A stretch of DNA of 64,000 nucleotides from Acidobacteriota bacterium (GTDB lineage: Bacteria > Acidobacteriota > Terriglobia > UBA7540). The stretch spans positions 1 to 64,000 of the forward strand of contig JAKAWG010000003.1 in NCBI GenBank assembly GCA_021817045.1, given 5' to 3'. The notes below the pieces were generated by a model. The model worked only from the letters and a program-made list of their open reading frames with translations. It was not told the origin of the DNA and made no database searches. Below, piece after piece: positions 60,825-64,000 of the stretch. Position numbers and translations under genes: made by a program. Position 1 is the first letter of the stretch. Every line of letters begins with the position of its first letter.

Positions 60825-63026
60825 TCAGTAATGAAATCTCCATGTGAGCTGCACGTAAAGTTCGCGCGGGTCGACGACGTGCGTTCCGCCAAACGTGTTG
60901 CTCGTGTCCAGCAGGAAGCGCGCGTTCGTCAGGTTGACCGCGTTCAGGCTTAACGACCAAGCTTCGCCGAAATCTTTTCCGAGTGCAAGGCCAACGGTCG
61001 AATGCGGTGGCAGGTGAGCAGGTCCGTTGCCGTTCAGAAATCCCGAGCCAAAGCTGTAAACCGCCGAAGCCCACGTTTTGCGAGGCAAGGTAAACTGCAG
61101 GACCGTGTTCACGGTGTTGCGCTGATCGTGGTCGAGGAAGAAGTAACTCGTCGGCGCGAACTCAATAAGGCCGCCGGTAATCGGTCCTAGTCCTTCCGCA
61201 ACTTGGTTCGAGTAAACGATGTTCAACGATCCATGGTTGAAGATTTCCGGCGAGCGAAGCGTCACCTCCGTTCCCGAGATCAGCGCGGCAAGATCGGTGA
61301 GTGGAAGGAAAATGTCCGAATTGCCTACCTCATCATGATCGAGAAAGTTGCTCGCGCTGGTCCGGAAATGATCGACGTTCAGAAACCAATGGCGCCAGGG
61401 AATGGTGAGCCCAGCGTCCCATTGCTTGTCACGCTCGCCGGGCAGAGGAATGAAACCGAAACCTTGATTGACCGCAAAATTCAGGAGCGGCCCGGTGACC
61501 GTGTCCAGTGGCGGCGGCTGGTAATAGTCGGAGTAATATCCGTGTAGAACCCAGTGAAGCCGGGGAATGCGCAGCGCTGCGCCAAGCCGCGGGTCGGCGA
61601 CATCTTCGCTCAGGAGGCCGCCGTAGTGCGTCAAGCGAACGCCGCCGTTGAGGGTCAGCCAGGAAGAAGCCTGGTAGCGGTCGCCGAAAAAGAGCGCTTC
61701 GTCATTTCCCCACGGGCGAAAATCCTGCTGGAGAACTCGCGTGCCCGGATTTGCAGCCAATCCGAAAAACGTGTTGTCGTGCTGCCCCCACACTTCGAGG
61801 CCTCCTTGGAAATTGTTCTTTCCCAAAGGTACGGTCAGGTTTGTAAGCGCTCCCACGTAGCTTGAGCGGCGATTGTCGTTGAGAATGAAAGGCGTGTCGC
61901 CGGGTCCCCCGATGTAATCCGCGCGATTGAAATGGAAGAACGGCGAGAGGGTTAATGTTGTCCCGTTAGGCGAGCTGTGCGCCCACGTCATGCCCACCAG
62001 GTCACCGCGCTCCACGTCCAGATCGCGAATGCCGGCAACTTGCTGCTCGGGCGTGTTCGGAATCTGATAATGATTGCCCCGCAGAGACACGAGAAAGCGG
62101 AACTGGTTTTCCGGCGATTGGTTAAAGAGCACCGATCCAAAGCCGCCAAGCCCGCTTTCCTGATCGTGGAGAACGGTTGGAGTGGGGGTGCTCAAGCCGA
62201 GATCGGAGCGATTGCCATTGACGCTCGCGTAGTAAGACAGGCGCTGCGTATGGCTGCCAAAACTTAGCAGGTCATCGGTCTGATTAAAGTTGCCGCCGGA
62301 CAGGATCAATTCGCCTTCGTTGTTGCGGTTGAAGCCAGAAGGAGTGACCGCATTGAAAAATCCATACGTCCGGTCACCATACTCGGAAGAGTAGCCGCCG
62401 GTTTGCACCTGGAGCGAGTTTACGTTCTTCGGGTCAATGCCCGGGCCGACGTTGCTCGCGATATTTGTGTTGAGATCCGGAATCCCGTCAATAAACCAGC
62501 TTTCCTGATGCCCGCCGCGCACGTGGAGCATGTCGTGGACCATGTATGCTCCAGGAACGAAATCCGTGATCATCGACATGCTGTTCGAGAGGTCGGCGCC
62601 GGGAGTGTGATTGATTTGTTTGCGCGTGACGAGCGTCTGCGTGGTGGATGTCTGCTCGTTCAGCAGCGCGGGCGCGCCGGAGACCGTCACCGCTTGCTTT
62701 GCTATCCGAATCTTCATCCAGAGATGTAAAACTGGTCCAAGGCCAGGTTGCACCGTCACAGACACTTTGATCGGCGCGAAGCCCGGCGCAGCGGCGGAAA
62801 TTATATACGCGCCGGGGGGAACGTCGCGAAATTGGAATTCGCCGCTCGCATTGGATTTTTGCGTTTTCGCCCACACGCCGCTTTGCGCGGACAGTGTGAC
62901 CATGGCGCCGGCGATGGGGCGGTGCTGAGGGTCGTGAACAACGCCGCGCACCGTGCCAGCCGTTTCCGCTCCGTACAAGACGGCGGCAATGGCTAAAAGC
63001 GTGACAATTAGGAAGGCGCTTCGCAT
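60825..63026 (-). CDS. TonB-dependent receptor with carboxypeptidase-regulatory-like domain
   Basis: The 733-residue outer-membrane receptor has a signal (MRSAFLIVTLLAIAAVLYGA), a regulatory-like beta-sandwich (about 22-105, GTVRGVVHDPQHRPIAGAMV) and a plug with SWFIDGIPDLNTN. A beta-barrel follows to the terminal aromatic ELYVQLTWRFHY. It is much shorter than Oar-like receptors (about 1000 residues) and lacks an obvious TonB-box. The barrel has DFGEAWSLSLNAVNLTN, usual for siderophore or metal receptors. Neighbours are a Cys-rich secreted protein upstream (114 bases) and a coupled NIPSNAP gene downstream. Confidence 0.88.
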   Translation of the reverse strand: MRSAFLIVTLLAIAAVLYGAETAGTVRGVVHDPQHRPIAGAMVTLSAQSGVWAKTQKSNASGEFQFRDVPPGAYIISAAAPGFAPIKVSVTVQPGLGPVLHLWMKIRIAKQAVTVSGAPALLNEQTSTTQTLVTRKQINHTPGADLSNSMSMITDFVPGAYMVHDMLHVRGGHQESWFIDGIPDLNTNIASNVGPGIDPKNVNSLQVQTGGYSSEYGDRTYGFFNAVTPSGFNRNNEGELILSGGNFNQTDDLLSFGSHTQRLSYYASVNGNRSDLGLSTPTPTVLHDQESGLGGFGSVLFNQSPENQFRFLVSLRGNHYQIPNTPEQQVAGIRDLDVERGDLVGMTWAHSSPNGTTLTLSPFFHFNRADYIGGPGDTPFILNDNRRSSYVGALTNLTVPLGKNNFQGGLEVWGQHDNTFFGLAANPGTRVLQQDFRPWGNDEALFFGDRYQASSWLTLNGGVRLTHYGGLLSEDVADPRLGAALRIPRLHWVLHGYYSDYYQPPPLDTVTGPLLNFAVNQGFGFIPLPGERDKQWDAGLTIPWRHWFLNVDHFRTSASNFLDHDEVGNSDIFLPLTDLAALISGTEVTLRSPEIFNHGSLNIVYSNQVAEGLGPITGGLIEFAPTSYFFLDHDQRNTVNTVLQFTLPRKTWASAVYSFGSGFLNGNGPAHLPPHSTVGLALGKDFGEAWSLSLNAVNLTNARFLLDTSNTFGGTHVVDPRELYVQLTWRFHY

Positions 63027-63140
63027 TTCTTACTCCGAAGTAATCGGACAATTTCGGGCGCGCAGCGCACCCATACACCGGTGCGCATGCCGACACAAAG
63101 GTACGCATCCATTTGCACGTGCGGTATGAAGTGAGAAAGT

Positions 63141-63536
63141 TCAGCTATTTGGAGGATGAAAAGCTGGGAGTGTGTATCCTGTGAGCGGGCGAGGCCCCGA
63201 GAACCACGACGGACCTAAAGAGTAAGGCAGGAGGAAGAGGGGTTCCTGGTCAAGCACCTCAGGGTAAAAGTGCACGTAACTGGGGGCGAGAGCTAGCGGT
63301 TTACTGGAAACGGAACGACGACAGCCGACCGTGCAACTATCAGCTTGCCGGCTGGCAGGCATCGGGCAGCAGCCGGACATGGGTGAATTGCCCATTCGGC
63401 AATGCCCGTTCGCGCAGCACGAAGCCGATCCGCAGCAACGCGGCTTAGCGGCTTCCGAATGAAGTCCTGTAAGTGGAGGGAGGGCTTGCACCGTCAACGC
63501 CGAAAGCAGCAGCCAAGCACTCCACTTCGGTCTCAT
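63141..63536 (-). CDS. Secreted Cys-rich protein, possibly metal-binding
   Basis: The 131-residue protein starts with a signal (MRPKWSAWLLLSALTVQALP) and then has nine Cys between residues 34 and 72. The spacing is CC-x4-CC-x4-C and then GCC-PMP, with several Met and one His interspersed (CCANGHCRMGNSPMSGCC). The remaining half is rich in Pro, Leu and Tyr. Clusters like this often bind copper or mercury, but no family is recognised. It is 114 bases upstream of the TonB receptor gene on the same strand, so a shared transcript is likely and a metal-related role for the group is an inference. Confidence 0.55.
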   Translation of the reverse strand: MRPKWSAWLLLSALTVQALPPLTGLHSEAAKPRCCGSASCCANGHCRMGNSPMSGCCPMPASRQADSCTVGCRRSVSSKPLALAPSYVHFYPEVLDQEPLFLLPYSLGPSWFSGPRPLTGYTLPAFHPPNS

Positions 63537-63631
63537 AGGACAAAAATACCATCCTGGCTTCCAAGCGGCAACTCATTCACAAGTCGTGGTAAACTCCGTT
63601 CTTTGCCTCATTTATCACGGGAAGGGAAGCC

Positions 63632-64000
63632 ATGACTCGACAAGAAGTGATTCAAAAACACAAGGATTACATATTCTCCTGCGTCGTCAATTACTATACC
63701 GAGCCGCTGGTGGCTGACCGGGGCGAAGGGAAGTACATCTGGGACATTGAAGGCCGGCGCTATCTCGACTTCTTCGGCGGTATCCTGACGATCAGCGTGG
63801 GGCACTGCAACCCGAAAGTGACCAAGCGGATCAAGGCGCAGGTGGACCGGTTGCAGCATACTTCCACGGTCTATCCGAACGAGCACATCGTCGCGCTCGC
63901 CGAAAAGCTGGCGGCCATCACTCCGGGGCGGCTGCAAAAGAGCTTCTTCACAAATAGCGGCACAGAAGCGAACGAGGCTGCGGTGTTGCTCGCCCGGATG
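63632..64000 (+). CDS. Class III PLP-dependent aminotransferase (N-terminal part, cut by window edge)
   Basis: The frame is open from the ATG (preceded by GGGAAGGGA) to the right edge, 123 residues. YYTEPLVADRGEGKYIWDIE, GRRYLDFFGGILTISVGHCN and TSTVYPNEHIVALAEKLA, then FFTNSGTEANEAAVLLARM, are the N-terminal landmarks of class III aminotransferases (alanine-glyoxylate/4-aminobutyrate/ornithine group). The PLP lysine lies beyond the edge. It is divergent from the Cys-rich protein gene, with 95 bases between starts. Confidence 0.88.
   Translation, partial: MTRQEVIQKHKDYIFSCVVNYYTEPLVADRGEGKYIWDIEGRRYLDFFGGILTISVGHCNPKVTKRIKAQVDRLQHTSTVYPNEHIVALAEKLAAITPGRLQKSFFTNSGTEANEAAVLLARM

Overview
The window is 64 kb of GC-rich bacterial chromosome, most likely from an Acidobacteriota genome (Terriglobia-like). 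The pointers are a protein with the VWFA-related acidobacterial domain (33450-34619), Oar-like TonB-dependent receptors with an N-terminal carboxypeptidase-regulatory-like domain, a PEP-CTERM protein, a high density of secreted glycosidases with Tat-like N-termini, and many interspersed palindromic repeats. No rRNA, CRISPR array, phage gene or intact transposase gene was seen. There is one tRNA, tRNA-Leu(UAG).

Region 1 (1-24.2 kb) is a saccharolytic island: GH65, GH37-like trehalase and GH63-like genes on the + strand; a decayed GH29 fucosidase, a GH78 rhamnosidase and a beta-propeller glycosidase-like gene on the - strand; then GH116 followed by a CtBP-type dehydrogenase, an unusual MBL-fold protein and an SDR; then a fuconolactonase-like amidohydrolase coupled to a Gfo/Idh/MocA oxidoreductase, a divergent MaoC-like dehydratase and a GH39 enzyme. 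The layout suggests release of sugars in the periplasm followed by oxidation and lactone hydrolysis. Embedded between 10.8 and 13.1 kb are a methyltransferase, a UBP-type zinc finger and a cytidylate-kinase-like protein, flanked by two unnoticed relics: the C-terminal tails of an EmrA-like and an EmrB-like efflux protein.

Region 2 (24.5-37.4 kb) is regulatory: a NarL-type response regulator and a large CheB-CheR-PAS-histidine kinase, twin tiny C2HC zinc-knuckle proteins, a degenerate receiver protein with a PAS histidine kinase, the VWA protein, a GAF-GAF sigma-54 activator and a STAS-like protein. The intergenic spaces here are packed with repeats.

Region 3 (37.6-43.7 kb) is a tripartite efflux operon (TolC, EmrA and two tandem EmrB paralogues). 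Region 4 (43.9-64 kb) is mixed: a coiled-coil membrane protein, GlmU, an M48 protease, a PEP-CTERM protein behind a good sigma-54 promoter match, an MFS transporter, an Old Yellow Enzyme-type oxidoreductase, a GNAT enzyme, a twice-frameshifted TonB receptor, an ion channel, a coiled-coil porin, an RlmI-like rRNA methyltransferase, a Cys-rich protein / TonB receptor / NIPSNAP operon, and the start of a class III aminotransferase cut by the right edge.

The least explained signals are in non-coding DNA: a roughly 170-bp element in three diverged copies with a conserved 10-bp inverted pair, a MITE-like element with GGAGTGCGG terminal inverted repeats in three copies, and several palindromic REP-like families. 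Several genes carry single-base frameshifts, two of them in homopolymers, so some could be assembly errors.
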